A stretch of DNA of 64,000 bases from Desmodesmus armatus (GCA_007449985.2 VIIQ02000032.1:1-64000), one strand, 5' to 3'; shown: positions 39,401-52,702, numbered from the stretch's first letter. The notes: generated by a model from the sequence alone, not told the origin. Translations and numbers: made by a program.

Positions 39401-42400
39401 GTGTCAGGTGGGCGTTGCAGGAGAGCTGGTTTCGTGCATGGCCAGGTTGTGCTTGTGCAGAAAGCAACTGCGATCAGTCCGGACACCAAGTCACAGCATG
39501 CCATGCAGGCGCTGTTTGTGCGCAGGTGTGCAAACACTGCGTGTTTGCAGGGGAGGGACTTTGCAACACGCGGCTGTGATGGATGATGGATGGTTGGGTG
39601 ATGCTGACAATCTACATATGTTTCGTTGCGGTTGTGTTGTCGCAGGTTGTCCCAGGTGTCATGTGGGCCATACCATGCTGCCGCCATCGGCAGTGACGGC
39701 AGGCTGTTCACGTGGGGAGACGGCTTGTTTGGCAAGCTGGGCCACGGAGACCACTGCACCTCACACACTCCCCGCTTTGTAACCACGCTGGCAGGTAAGT
39801 ATGCTGATGTAGTGGCCTGCATGGTACACTGTCGCCGGCATGTTCCAATAGCAACCCTGGCCATTACTGGCTACAAAGCTACAACTGGAAAGGCATTGAA
39901 GCTGCTTGTATATGACATTGACGTCATAGTGTTGATGTCTGCTGCTTTGTATGTGTCCTGCTGCAGAGCACTGGGTCATCTCTGTCAGCTGCGGCTGGTG
40001 GCACACTGCAGCAGCTGCTGTAGCGCGTGCCAGACTGACAGGACGCGGAGTGAGCAGCGCGTCCCTCGACAGCTACGTCAGCGACACCGACAGCACAGTC
40101 AGCGCAGGAGCCATGCGGCGCACAGCCAGCAACAGCGGCAGCTTCCTGCGCGGCAACATCGTCAGCAGCAGCGGCACCAGCCCGGCACCGCCAGAGGTGC
40201 TGTCCCCCGCAGCAGCATCAGCTGGCACCCCCAGCAACGGCCGTGCGCTGCTGCCGAGTGTCTTGGCCAGCAGGGCTGCAGACATGGGCGGTGCGATCTT
40301 CACATGGGGTGGGGACTTCCGGTGGCAGCAGCCGTGGGCGAAGGACCACCATCAGGGCTGCTTAGGTGTGGGAGACCTGAGTGGCAGGCTGGTGCCTACC
40401 CTGGTGAAAGGGGAGGACAACCATGTGCAGGTTGCGTGCGGGCTGAACTTCACGGTGGCGCTGACGAACAACGGCGAGGTGTATCAGATGGGGAGCACGG
40501 GGGCGCAGAACAACAGGGAGAGGGACAAGGCAGACTGGAAGGTGCGGTGTTGAGGCGCTTAGGTGCTGCCTGGAGTGCTGTCAAACTTGTGTTCCCTTCG
40601 GTGTATCACGACATATGTCTGCATTGGTGTGTGATACCTGGATGTGGGGTGTGAAGAGTGCGCGCAAGGTGTTGGAAAGCCATGCTTGCACGTAGATGTA
40701 AGAAGTCTGACCGGTGCTGTGTTGTGTTGTGCTGTGCTTTGCAGAGTGCTCTAGTGCCGGTGCTTGTGCGCGGCCTGCTGTGCAACCACTCAGCAGAGCG
40801 GCTGGCTGCTGGCATGTCTCATGTGGCGGTGGTTGCAACACAACGCGCCAAGACCAACAGCGGCAGCGGCAGCACACCTGTCACTCGCCTGCTTACGTGG
40901 GGCAAGAACACTGCAGGACAGCTGGGCATTGGTGCAGGCAGGGAGGACCATTTCATGCCGCAGGTATGGGGGCAGCAGCATACGGTTTGCAGTAGCGCAG
41001 CCGCAGCCAGCTACAGGGAAATGCAGATGGTAGAGACCAGTCATGTCAGAGCGTGCCATCCATTGACTTGCCAGTGTGTATGCTGGACGCCTACCTCAGC
41101 AGCTATACCAACTTCTTCAGCGCCCTTGAAAGCTTGCGACGTGCGCTGTGTTCGCCCTGCAGATTGTTTCTGCTGTCGCTGGCCGGCGCATCTTGTTCCT
41201 CACTTGCGGCGGCAGCTACACCCTGGCCGTGTGCGAGCACGACCCGCGGCAAAGGTGGTCGCGTGACAGCCTCGACGAGGGAGGGCTCACCTCAGCACAG
41301 TCTGGCTCCCTAGTCAGCAGCAGCGGCCCCAGCCGGCTGCTGCTGGCAGGCGGTGCCCTTACCCCGGGAGGCAGCGGTGGGGGTCCAGGCGGTGTGGCCG
41401 ACAGGGTGGGCCTTTCAGCAGCAGCGAACAGCGGCGGCATGCTTGGGGGCGCCTCAGGGGTGCAGCGTGCTGGAGGGACCGGCGGCATGACAGTCAGCGC
41501 GTCCCTCAGCAGCTTGGCTAGCAGTGTCGCTTCAGGCAGCAGGGGAGAGGGCGGCGGGGCTGGCGGCAGCGGCGGCGGCAGCATGGCGAGCGGCCTTGCG
41601 CGGAAGAGCGACAGGGGACGGCTGGAATCCAGGTATAGCGACCGCGGCTTCCCTGTGCATGCCGGGCCCCATGGGCACGGCGGCAGCAACAACAACGGCA
41701 GCAGGGAGCTGCAGCACCAGCAGCAGCAGCACGCTCAGTTGGCGGGCACTCGGAGCATGGGTGTGCTGACGCGCAGCTTGGACCGGAGCTTGGGAGGAGT
41801 ACTGGGGCCGAGCGGTGGTGGGACAGGGGGTGCGCACCACGGTCAGCATGGGGTTGTTCCATCGCATGTCAGCTGGGCAGCAAGCCCTGGGGAGGGCAGC
41901 AGCAGCAGGTCACTCCTGCGCATGGGCCACAACAGCAGCAAGGGCTTTGGTCAGAGCCCGGGTGCAAGCAACAGCCTGGGAGTGCAGGACATGTCGCTGC
42001 AGGCGCTTGCGAGCGCCAGCAAGCGGCAGCACCACCTGCCGCTGCCTAAGAGCTTCAAGAAGCTGGCTAGCCGGGGCCGCAGCGACAGCCGGCATGCCAC
42101 ATGGGCCGACTGGCAGTCGCAGGGCCAGGGCGTGAGCAGCAGCAACACACGTGGCCCTGGGGCTAGCACACCGAAGGAGCAGTGGGCCACTGCTGCCAGG
42201 AGCACCAGCCGGCAGCTGAGCTACAGTGCGCGCAGCGAGCCTGACCTTGCAACGGTCAGTGCCAGCAGCAGCATGACCAGCGCTGCGCTGTCAATGACGC
42301 CCAGCCCCAGCATACACAGCTTGCAGGAGGGGCGGGTGGCTGAGGGCCCGGGGGATGTGCAGGGGTCGAGCAGCGAGGACTTCCAGCGGCAGCTGAGGTG

Positions 42401-45400
42401 GGTTGGCGGGTTCGGCGGGTTCTGTTGGGGGGCTTTTTGGGGCCCCGTGCATGGAAGTTGTTCCTGCAGGGTAACAGTGCACATAGGCGGTTCGTAAGCT
42501 TGCTTTCCGATTTCGCCAATGTTGGGTGCGGCGGTCTGCACCTTGCAGTGTTGCTGTCAATGTCAGCCACAGCAGCAGCCACCTGCAGTGCATGGTTGAA
42601 CGTGCGTACGTGTGACCTTGAGACCGCACCTGTATGCACCGATCACACAGACACTGCTCGGGCTGAACGCCCTGGCGTTTTCGTCAACCACACAAACTGA
42701 AACCATTGACACCGTGCACTGTTCACACACACAGGCACCATTGTAAGGCCCTGCTGACGCTGTGGTGACTTGTCCTGCACCGACGGCCTCTTGTACTTGC
42801 AGGTACTGGCAGGAGCGTGCAGCCAACATGGAGCAGCAGCTTTCCCGCAGGACGCACGAGCTCGAGAGCCTGCGCAGGGAGCTGCGGTTCAGCAACACAT
42901 CGCAGGGCACAGCAGCAAGCGACAGCGCGCACCACAGCAACTTGCGCCCAAGCAGCCTGGACATGCGCAGCAGCGGCAGCGGTGCAGCAGTTGCTGCTGG
43001 CGCTGACGTGGGCCATCCTGGCAGCAGCGGCACAGCCACCAACCTCGCCATGCGCAGGGGCCTGCAGCCGCTGGCACCTGTTGCAACAGCACCTGCTGGC
43101 AGGACCCTTGCAGATGATGCCTATAGCAGCAGCGATGTGCTGGGGCAGTCGTCTGCAAGCAGCAGTATGGCAGCAGTGGGGACCCAACCTAGCTCTGCAG
43201 CAGCAACCCCTGCTGATGCAAGCTCCTCTGGAGCTTCTTCGGCTTCTGCTGGTGTGGCCGGTGCTGCTGCTGCATTGATGCAGCCGTCGACCATGCTGCG
43301 GCCGAACCACCAGCAGCAGGGGCGGCTGCGTGGGGTTGATCCACCGCATCCGCCGATAGGGAGCTACCCCCTGCCGAGTGACAGCCCCGGGCCGCAGTCT
43401 GCGCTGGACAGCCCCTCAGACAGCATGCAGGATGCCCGAGAGGACTGGGCATCCCCTGGCTCAGGGTCAGACACGGCAGCGGGCTCGGATGGGATGGCTG
43501 CAGCTGCGGATGGGGATGGGGAAGGGGACCATCCCACTGCTTCACGCGATCCTGTGTCACTCAGCGGGGCGGCCAACACCACGCAGCGGTCTGGCAGTCC
43601 CAACTTGCACAGAGGCACTTCCCTGGCGACGTGGATCGGTGGGGACCTGGCACGAGGGGTCTTCCTGCGCTCCAGGGGACCCTCCTTGGCTAATGGGGTT
43701 AATGGGACGAGCAGTGCAGGCACATCTGCTGCAGGGGGCACTGCACAAGCAGATGGCAGCGTGCCGCACCAGCAGCACCTGCAGCAGCAGCAGCAGCATG
43801 CTGGTGGCGGTTCCCATCAGCGCAGGAGCACTACGGAGTCATTTGTGTTTGCACAGGTCGATCAGCTCGAGGGACCTACCGGGCTAGCAGCGTTGCGTGA
43901 GGCTGCGTCCTTTGCATCTCAGGACACCAGCCCCTTCGCAGCTGCAGCAGCCGGGGCTGACACAAACGGACTGCTGCACCAGCGGCAGTGGCAGGGTCAC
44001 AAGAAGAATGCCTCGGACGGTGACCAACAGCAGCGGCAGCAGCAGCTGCTGCAACAGCAGGAGGACATGTTCCGGGTGATGAGTGAACACAGTCAACAGG
44101 CGTCCCGTGTGCTGGCATTGTTTCAGCAGAGCCAGCGCAACCGGCAGCAGCTGGAGCAGCAGCAGGCGGGTGTGGAGCTTCCAGCCCTACCTCCTTCTGA
44201 CAATGCGGGCAGCCACGCAGACAGCTTGCAGCCTGTGGAAGCTACAGCCGTAGCTTCTGCTGGCACTGCTGCTGCTACCAAGCAGGCTGGTGTCACTGCT
44301 GCTGGGGCAGTCAGGGGCAGTCTGGATGCAGCAACAGACAGCAGCAAACCCAGTGAACCTCCCGATGCGAGAGACGCTGATGCCGCTGCTGCTGCTGCAG
44401 CAGCAGCAGCCAGGGCAGATGGGCTTCCTGGTGTTGCAGCTGGGCCCGTGTCGCTGCTCAATGTTGCTGCCACTGATGAGGCAGACCCTGCACTGTCACC
44501 AGGGGCACTACAGGAGTTGGAGGCATTACGGGAGCAGAACCGGTTGCTGCAGCAGCAGCTGCAGGAGCTGCGCCTGCAGCAGCAGCAGCCGCAGCAGCAG
44601 CAGCAGCCGGCTGTGGTTGCCACACTCCCGGCGCCTGTGACTGTCGGCCGCAGCAGTCTGGGCAACGTGGGGTCAGGTGCAGGTGCCCTGGGGGGTGGTC
44701 TGTCGAAACACAGGCGGGCTATCTCCGTGGACATAGGTAGGTGGAGTGCTGAGGTGGGGTGAAGTGAAGCTGGATACAGGGATCTGCTATGCCCTTGTGG
44801 TGCCGTGCAAGCCTTGTCACACGCCGTTTTGTTTGGCAAGAGCTTGCCAGGCGCAGCAGCCTTCCCACACACAAGGACTGTGGCATGCCAGGGTGGCGGC
44901 GCATATGACATAAGTCGATGGTGCTTTGACTCGTGGCATTGCGCATAGCTGTGGCCTCAGTTGCCTCATCAGTAGTCCTGCCTGACTGTACAGCACCAGT
45001 CCTCAAGCCTCATGCATGGCTTGTGCCCACACCACACCCAACAAGCACCCTCGCTGTAACCTGTCACAGACAGCAACAGCGACCCTGGTTTTAGGGTTGA
45101 GGGTTTGGAACAAAAAGCGAAACTAAACAAAACCAAAAGCCTGCGGTGCTCGCTTGGCTACTGCTGGGGCTGTGCTGACAGTGTTTGATGGCCCTGCCTG
45201 TTGTCTCTGCAGGCTCCACTCCCAACCTGACCCGTGAGGTGGCCAAGGGAGTCTACCTGTCTCTCCAAGCCTTGCCTGATGGAGGGTACGAGCTCAAACG
45301 TGTGCGCTTCGCAAAGCAGGTGAGCAAACTACTCTAGTGGGTGGCTTCTTTTGCCACCCACTAGAGGCAAAAGAAGCCACCTGTCCGGATTTGCCGGCAA

Positions 45401-46975
45401 ATCCGGACAGCTCGTTGGTGTTACCTTGGGTGGCTGACCAGGTAGCCGAGGGGCATGTTGTCCGGTGTTTGGGGGAGGGTGCTGCAGGTGTGTGAATTGG
45501 CTGTGCTGGCGCTGTGAGTCAATCAGCGGCTGCAACATATGCGTACCGTGCGGCAGCAGGTCCTTATCTGTATGTGACAAGTGTGAGACAGCCCATGGTT
45601 TGTGTAGTATCTATACCCAATCACTGGGTGTAAGAGGTACATACAGTGCGTAAGAGTCCATCCATGCATCAGGATACATGCAAGCACTGAAGTGCACCCA
45701 GGTGTGTGGCCACTGGCGTGCCCATGCCGTGAATAATGCTGCACAAGTCATTGTGACTGACGTGCAGTGCTGTGGCTGCCCTGTTGTGGCCTGCAGATGT
45801 TCAGCAGCGAGGATGCAGAGCAGTGGTGGAACGCCAACAGGGAGCGCATCTATGCAGCATTCAACATCTCACAGCAGCACCCTGCACCCAGCTGGCAGCA
45901 GCACCATGGGCAGCAGGGCCAGCAGTCGCCAGAGCTGCTGTCTCAGCAGCAGCAGCTGCTGCTGTCACCACAGCAGCAGCTCGCCAGCAGTGGGAGCGGT
46001 GTCTCTAGGATGCTGGTGTCCCTCAACAACCCCCACCCGCTGGGGGGTTCCTCAGTTGGAAATGCAGCTGCAGCTGTGGGCCTTCGGGAGCTGCTGGTCA
46101 AACGGTGAGTTGGGTTGGCTGCCGTGTAAACAGGACCCCCTTGCACCCTGTTACATAAGAGTGAACTGAGCTTGCTAGACAGGGCGTGTGCAAAACTATC
46201 GGCGGCGCTACCCAGCTTGCAGTATCACGCCGCCACACCGTGCCACCCACCGTGTGTTGCCAACTGCAGGAGCAGCAACGGTGACTGGACGCCGCCCGGC
46301 ACCTCACCTTGTGTGACCAGCCCCCACAGCAGCACCATGGACCTGGAGCCCCTTTCCCTCCCTCCCAGCGCCCTACTAGACGCAGCCTTTGCTGCAGCAC
46401 ATGCAGACCAGCCGCACATGCAGGACACCCAGCAGCAAGAGCAGCAGCAGCACACGCACCCGCGTGGCTGGCTGGGTGTGTCAGTGTCTGCCGAGGGGCC
46501 CACCGTCTCGCGCAGCAGCAGCTTAGGTCCTGCTTCTGCCACCGACGTGGCAGCAGCGGCAGCAGCGACGGGGGCTTTGGGGTTGAGGATTCAGGCTGGC
46601 AGCAGCAGGCTTTCGCAGTCAGCCCTGCCGGGTGATCCGGACGCCGCTCAGGGGACGTCTCCCCACCAGCAGCAGGGCGGGGTGCATTCTGGGCCGCTGT
46701 CACCACCTTCAGGAGGTGCGGGCGCTGGCAGCAGTGTGTTGAGCAGCAACGGATCGGGTATTGAGTCAGTCTGGCAGCCAGTGCTGCCACGCAGGGGGTC
46801 CCTTGGCCCTGGTGCTGCTGCTACCGCTGCTGGGCCAGACACGCCGGCACGGCTGTCCGCGGCTGGTGGGCCGCCGGGAGTGGCGGCAGGCGGGAAGCAC
46901 AGCCGTTCAAGCTCGGGGCTGTTCAGGTGGCTCAGCAAGAATCCTGACGGTGCCAGCAGCAATGGGAGCGTGTAA
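36421..46975 (+). CDS. PRAF-type protein: PH domain, RCC1 repeats, BRX domain; very long
   Basis: Fifteen exons: 36421-36513, 36754-36852, 37281-37473, 37678-37858, 38300-38557, 38884-39006, 39224-39407, 39646-39794, 39967-40541, 40745-40963, 41163-42397, 42803-44736, 45213-45319, 45797-46104, 46270-46975 (TAA). About 2120 residues, roughly twice a plant PRAF. Order: PH domain (GGYLRKYGRFGKPKQHWFRL to SLDLVCRNSQEFETW), RCC1 blades (VYTWGAGMGGNGGNG, CTWGSGLGGQLGLG, LFTWGDGLFGKLGHGDH, TWGKNTAGQLGIG), Ser/Gly/Gln-rich linkers with a coiled coil (YWQERAANMEQQLSRRTHEL) and a BRX domain (NLTREVAKGVYLSLQALPDG, RVRFAKQMFSSEDAEQWW). PRAFs bind phosphoinositides and small GTPases in plants. Two one-base losses, near 37315 and 39346-39349, break the frame; all other junctions join. 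The start at 36421 is uncertain because a CTGCAG precedes it. Confidence 0.9.
38102..38325 (+). repeat. Tandem duplication of an intron end plus exon start
   Basis: About 107 bases (intron end, acceptor and the first ~25 coding bases of the exon at 38300) occur twice. The upstream copy is about 38107-38212 and reads TTGCAG, then TAG and GAAGAGAAGGGGGACAAG: its first codon is a stop and the copy breaks off after ~25 bases. It is therefore dead if spliced at the equivalent position in phase 0. Confidence 0.8.
45334..45410. repeat. Cluster of overlapping palindromes in a PRAF-gene intron
   Basis: Three perfect inverted repeats overlap or touch: TCTAGTGGGTGGC (45334-45346) with 45353-45365; GGTGGCTTCTTTTGCC (45340-45355) with 45366-45381; and a 30-base palindrome at 45381-45410 with half-site CTGTCCGGATTTGCC. 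The first two cannot form together. No coding content. Confidence 0.9.
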
Positions 46976-48246
46976 AGTAGGGAAGAGACCGGGGTGGCAG
47001 GAGGGGTGGGTACTAAGGGTGTCGGCAGCGGCAGCATGGGAGCGTGCGGGGACAGTCCTGACAGGACAGCAGGGAGTACTGAATTGTTATTGATTTCAAC
47101 ATCAGACTTTATGCATGCACATCAGCTGCTGGCGCAGCATGTCAGCAACTTGCATTGTGTACACTTCTTTCCATCTGCACTCTCTGTACTTGCCTTTAGG
47201 GGTGTGGTTGGGTGATGGCGTTGGTAGGGCCAACCAGGGTGTGGCTGTGGGTGGTTTGGGGGCCAGCCCTGCTCACTCTTGCTGCTATGCATGTGTGTGC
47301 ATGTCCTCGGCAAGTCAGCTGTTGGCGCACGACATGGTGCTGATGCATTGTTGCGCATAGCGCTTGCTGTTGCGGTGTGGTGTTCGTTTTGTTGCTGCCT
47401 TGATGCATGCAGTCGCAATGAGCACGTCCATGTAAGTGCATGGACGTGGTTGATAGGCAGCACATGGCAGGGACAGAGCCATCATGGCATTCCTTGAAGC
47501 AAGTGCTCGCCCCTTACGGACCCTGTGCCTATGTGCGCAGCATTCATTTGCCCCAGTCAGCCGTTAGAGTTATGGGATCTACATCTCCACCCATAAGGCA
47601 CTCTCCACCTGTGCCTCAGCCTGCTTTGACATACTACTGTGGCTACGTCCTGAGCAAGGCGCATCGCTGTGACCCGCAAGACGTGTGCTAGAACAGCCAC
47701 CAGCACATCTTGAGCCAAATCCAGCCGGCAGCGCTGATTGTTTTCCCCCATTCCCTAGTGCACACACAGTTTTTTGAACGTCTTCTAATCACAAGCAAAC
47801 TAATTTTCTGTTCAAGGTGTAGGAGCTTTGCTCAGTGATCTGGCATGCATGCATCTTGGCACCTGGCTTGGCTCCTGCTCAGTAGCTTGCACGCAGCTTT
47901 ACCAGCCCCTCCTTGTACTGTTTCTTGGGGATGCGACTACTTGGGTGCAAGCCCTCCTTGCACTTCCTACCACCACACAACCTCAAGGGTTCCGCGTTCC
48001 AAGCCGGGGAACGTTCCCTACTTGAGAACGCACAGCACAGTCTCGCTACTCTCGACCACCGTTTACAAGAGATATTATTGTGCCATTTGTGCCTGCATTG
48101 CACAGTCTCCTTGCTGCAGCGCTTCTTGCACACTGCCAATTCTCGTTCCCCCCTCTCCCAGCTTTCACAAGCTCTACTCAGTAGACAATGATGATGAAGA
48201 TGAATACCCAAGTTGCTTTGAGCACCAAGGCTGTGACCATCCCCAG
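46976..48246. other. Spacer between PRAF-type and DUF506 genes
   Basis: TGTAA overlaps the PRAF stop codon (46971-46975). The first exon or exons of the DUF506 gene must lie here but could not be fixed: the first visible exon at 48247 starts within a codon. A Ser/Cys-rich frame at 47845-48393 is probably a shadow. Confidence 0.4.
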
Positions 48247-51200
48247 GAGCGGAGCACGTTCCTCCGCTGCTGCCGCAGTGTCTGGGGCCTGCAACGAGTG
48301 CGTTTGTTGTTGCTAAGCCACTCACGCCGCTTGCCATCGAAGACCTGGATGCTGGACTGCTGTGGAGTGTCGACGGCGTGGCCTCACACGTGAGCCAGCT
48401 GCAGGGGACCAACCACTGACCAACAGTGCTGCTTCGTGCTTCCCATGCACTGCCCTTGCGTCAGACAGAGGAATAATTTACTTTGCTAACCGTACCAGCG
48501 TCATGTCCTTTCTCTGAACCTGCACAGGCCGCACCCCACCCGCTGGATGACACAGAGCTGGTCAGGGAGCTGGTGACAGAGGCGCACAGCATCAGCAGCA
48601 GCAGTGGAGTTGGCAGCCCAGAGGTATGCAGCAATGAAATTTGCCAAGTCTGAAACTTAACCTTCTGTAATCCTTCAGCAGCGCCACACACGCAAGCTGC
48701 AGTCAGTACACAGGTTCATGACCGATTCCACCTCCTTGCCTCCACCCTCCATACCCTGCCCTCATCATATGACATGTCCCAATAGCAAGCATGCAACAGC
48801 CACAGCAGGCTGCCGCTCATCACCTTTGCCCCAACTCACCCCTGCTCTGCCTCCCCTGCCTGCCCCTCTCCCCCCACATAACAGATCGCCAAGCACGTGC
48901 AGGCATGGCAGCCTCCCTCCGAGCCCACAGGCAGCAAGGCCGCCCTCCTGCAGCCCCTGGCCCTGCAACTCTACTCCAGGAGGCCCCTGCTGTACTTGCG
49001 GGGCCACCCAGAGCCCCTGCCCGCCTCTGTGCTGCTGCGCTCCACACGGAAGCCCAGCCTGGCGGCCATCAGTTGCGGTGTGCGGCCTACCAGCCTGTTC
49101 AAGGCGCCTGACAACACAATGGTGGTGATCAAGTTTGACCCACGCTTCGGCTTTGCTGGTGGGTGTGTTGCAGCTCTATCCACAGGTCAAAGAATCAGGA
49201 CAGCCCGGGTGTTGCTAACGCTGCGCCCATTTGTCCCTACAGTCTGGTTGTGTGAGTATTGAGCCAACTTTGGCACTCACAGGTTATCGCCTGCCTCCAG
49301 CACTGCATGCGCTTTACACGCCCGCCGACCCTTGTATCGCACGGCTTGTGCCCACGCTGCTGCGGACATACCTAGACTAGCACACACGCCTGCTCTCCTG
49401 TTTTTTTCCCTTTTCTCAAACATACCTCCCTGCCTGCGCCTGCCTCCCTGCCTTTCTTCCCCCACCCCTCCCTTCTTACAGACATCCTGGTTGACCCCTT
49501 CTTCCTGGACGCCTTCCAGCAGCAGCCCTCGACACCAACCTATGACAAGCTGCTGTCCAGCCTGCCGCGTGCATTTGTGGGCACCGCGGCTGAGCTGAAG
49601 CAGCTGGTGGCTCTGCTGACTGCACAGAGCATGAAGGCATACGCTGACAATGTGAGCGCATGGGGGAGGGGGGCGGCTGGGCTAACTGTGGTGCAAGGAT
49701 GTCAAGTTGCCAGCGGCCAGTATGACTGCATGACTACTTGGTTGTCAAGCTCGTGTCACTTCTGAACTCATATCGATGTGTTGATAGCCACCATATGTGT
49801 GCTGGACTGTGGTATGACGCTTTGCTTGCAGTGTGGTCCTCACCCTGTTGTGCCACAACTTGTGTATCACAATCAACAGCACCGTTGGCAATGTCACACA
49901 TCTGCGGCTGTTTTTGTTGGACTGTGGCGGCTATTGCGAGCGCTCGGCCTGCTGCAGGGTCTGCCATAGTCAATCCTGCCGTCTGCTAGTCTGTACCACC
50001 TCCGTCTATCGCAACCCGTGCTGATCCTACCAGTCCCTGCTGCTGCTGCTGCGCCCCCCCCCCCCCCTCCTATCCCCCCAGGCTGCCAGCATCCCCCCCT
50101 GGAGGCGCTATGATGCCATGCTAGCCCGCTGGCTGCCCAAGTCATTCAATGATGAGGAGATCACTCAGGCACAGCTGGCCCCCGCAGCTGCCAACAGCAC
50201 TGCTGTTGGTGGCTCCTGGGGTGCTGTGTCCGCTGCTTCCAGCGGCAGCAGTGCAAGCAGCTTTGTGGGTGGTGTGCAGCAGCCTCGTGTGGTTTATGGC
50301 TTTGATGTGCCCTCTCGCACCCCAGAGCAGCAGCAGCAGCAGAAGGAGGAGGAGGAGGAGGAGCCAGTAGCTTCACCTGTGGCAGCAGCTGTGCTAGATG
50401 CAGTAGCTACAGCAGCACCAGCAGTAGCAGTGGGTGCAGTGCAGGCTGCTGCAGCAGAGGTCAGTGTGCCTGGGGAGGAGTACCTGTCTGTCAGCTCTGT
50501 CGGCGCAGTTGGTTCTGCTGGATCAGAGGCATTGTCCCAAGTGTCAGCTGATGCTGGTGAGTCATCAGACAGCCAGGACTCTGACTCAGAGCCTACAGAG
50601 ACCAAGCGTCCCCACCCTGCCAGCCTGGCAGCTGCTGCCACTGCTGCTCCCAAGGCAGCTGCTGATGTAACTGCAGCAGCAGTGCTGACCGGTGTGCAGG
50701 TTGTGACAGCGCCTCCAGCAGCCACGGCAGTACCAGCAGCAGTCGAGGCTGCTGCTGGTGGTGCAGGGGAGTTGGTGGCAGTGGCGGCTGCGGCTAGGGA
50801 GGCAGACGGGTGGATCCAGCATTACAGTAGGGCCGGCAAGCCTCCTGTTAGCAGCAGCAGTGCTGCCGGTGACATTGGCAGCAGTGCTGCTGGTGACACT
50901 GGCAGCAATGTCAGCAGTGGCAGTTTGCACAAGGCACCTGGTGCGGGGTGCCACCAGTGGGTTTGTCGGGGCTCCTCGGTGGCAGTCATGGCAGCAGTGG
51001 CAGCAGCAGCTGACCCCGGCAACGCAGTGGCCTTGGACGCTACTCGTGGCAGCAGTGACGGCTGGCGGCTGAGCAGCAGCAATGCTGCCGCTGCTGGCGG
51101 CAGCAGTGCTGGCAGCAGTGGCAGCCGGCGGCTGAGCAGCAGCAGTGCTGGCAGCAGCAGCCCCCCAATGATGACCTGGCCCTCCGGGCTCCCACCCTCA

Positions 51201-51863
51201 ACACCCTCAGTGTCTGAGCCAGTGGGTAGTATCAGCAGCATCTGTGTGAAGCCAGCAGGAGCCGGCAGCAGCAGCGGGGGCGGTGGCAGCGCCAGCAGCA
51301 CGGGTGGCGGCCGCGTGTTTGTGGTCAAGCTGACAGGTGCGGCGGCTGCAGCAGCAGTGAAAGCGCAGAAGCAGCACCTGGCAGCTGCTGCTGCTGCTGG
51401 GGCTAAGGCTGGTGCCAAGGCTGGTGGGGAGGTAGCCAGCAGTGCAGATATCCGGTCAGCTTTCTTGAGTGGGCTGAGGCAGAGGGTGGCTGATTGGGAT
51501 GTGGCCGGTGGTCGTCAGCAGGACGGGTGCCAGGACAGAAAGGTCGACGGTGGCAGCGGCAGTGGTGGCTTTGGCAGCAGGGTTGGGGTGGGCTGTGGCA
51601 GCGGTGGGGGTGATGGTGGGGGTGGTTGTGGTGGGGTATGTGCAGCTGGGGGTGTGGGGAGCCTGTCGGGTGATTGGGGCATGAGCAGGATGTGCAGGAA
51701 GCTGCTCAGCAGCAGCATGGCATGGCCCCTTGGATTTGGTCAGTTCTGGTGGTGTTGTCAAGTCAGTATTTTGTGGCCGTATCATGGTTGTATCATCGAC
51801 AGAGCTAGTGCTTCAAGCACTCAGTTAGTTGACAGAGCGTGTGTGATCATGTATGTGCCTTGA
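48247..51863 (+). CDS. PDDEXK_6 / DUF506 family protein with long Ala/Ser/Gly tail
   Basis: Exons: 48247-48389, 48528-48623, 48885-49158, 49482-49651, 50082-51863 (TGA), all in phase. A first exon upstream is missing because 48247 begins mid-codon. DUF506 is a plant nuclease-like (PDDEXK) family of unknown function. Matching pieces are LAIEDLDAGLLWSVDG, VVIKFDPRFGFAG, DILVDPFFLDAF, YDKLLSSLPRAFVGTAAEL, KQLVALLTAQSMKAYADN and IPPWRRYDAMLARWLPKSF. The order agrees with the family, which normally ends near the IPPWRR motif. Here about 570 further residues follow, mainly Ala, Ser and Gly with a glutamate block, that look disordered. The extension could be real or contain an unrecognised intron. 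About 821 residues visible. TGTAA at 51976-51980 is the likely poly(A) signal. Confidence 0.82.
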
Positions 51864-52702
51864 CCATCAGTATCGTCGCTAACAGTCTAAGGTTAGTTTC
51901 AAGTGCTGGCCTTTGTGGTACTGGTGTTTGATGGCAGGGCCAGCACTTTGCGGGCCGCACGCAGCGCATCAGCGTTGTAACCATAGGGCACACAGTTTGT
52001 GACGGGTTTGAATCATCTGCTGCTGCATGCTTTGAATGTGCTGAGATGTAGACTGCGTCTGTGAGGGAGATGCAGGAGACTGCAAATGCTGTGCTGTTTC
52101 TGGCGTGCTCTCTGAGCGTGTGTGCTTCAGCAACTTTTGCTTCAGCGGCACCTGAACACAGCAACATGTCCATGTGTGAGCTTGTAGTTGACCGCGACCA
52201 ACGCTAACTCTTCTGCTTAATGAACAACATCAAAACTCGCACTGTCACTTTCCTGCAACCCTTCAAGTCACCTGACCGTGGACTCCACATGGGCTGAGCT
52301 GAGCTCAGCACAACACATCACACATGTACTGTACAGTACAGTCATATGTCAGCGGTTGTGTTTATAGGCTTCGCATCAATCGTTGATTATCTACGATGCT
52401 CGAGAGCAAGTAAGAGCTGCACCCCCATCACTTGTTGACCAACCCAACCCAGATTGATCTGGTGATCACCATCAGTTCCGTCACCACTGAAGGACCGATT
52501 CCCCCTTTTGCTTAGTCCAGAGTCTAGATATTTCAAGCAAATCAACGTCAAGGTGTGCAGTAGCGGGCCCCCGGCGTGACATCCACCAGCTGCTTTGAGA
52601 GCTCCAGGGGTACTGCTTTGCTGATTTTCCGTTGCCAGTGCCCTGGCGCTCAAATGCCGTGTGCTACTTTTATGTTGACCCAAAGCACAGCCCGATCACC
52701 TC
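51864..52702. other. Spacer between DUF506 gene and LRR paralogue B
   Basis: Contains the poly(A) signal of the DUF506 gene (51976-51980). No exon is supported on either strand. The promoter of the LRR gene is presumed to lie in the last few hundred bases. Confidence 0.5.

Noticed and set aside
42723..44911. Large minus-strand Ser/Cys-rich frames.
   Set aside because: Antisense of CAG/GCA-rich PRAF coding sequence.
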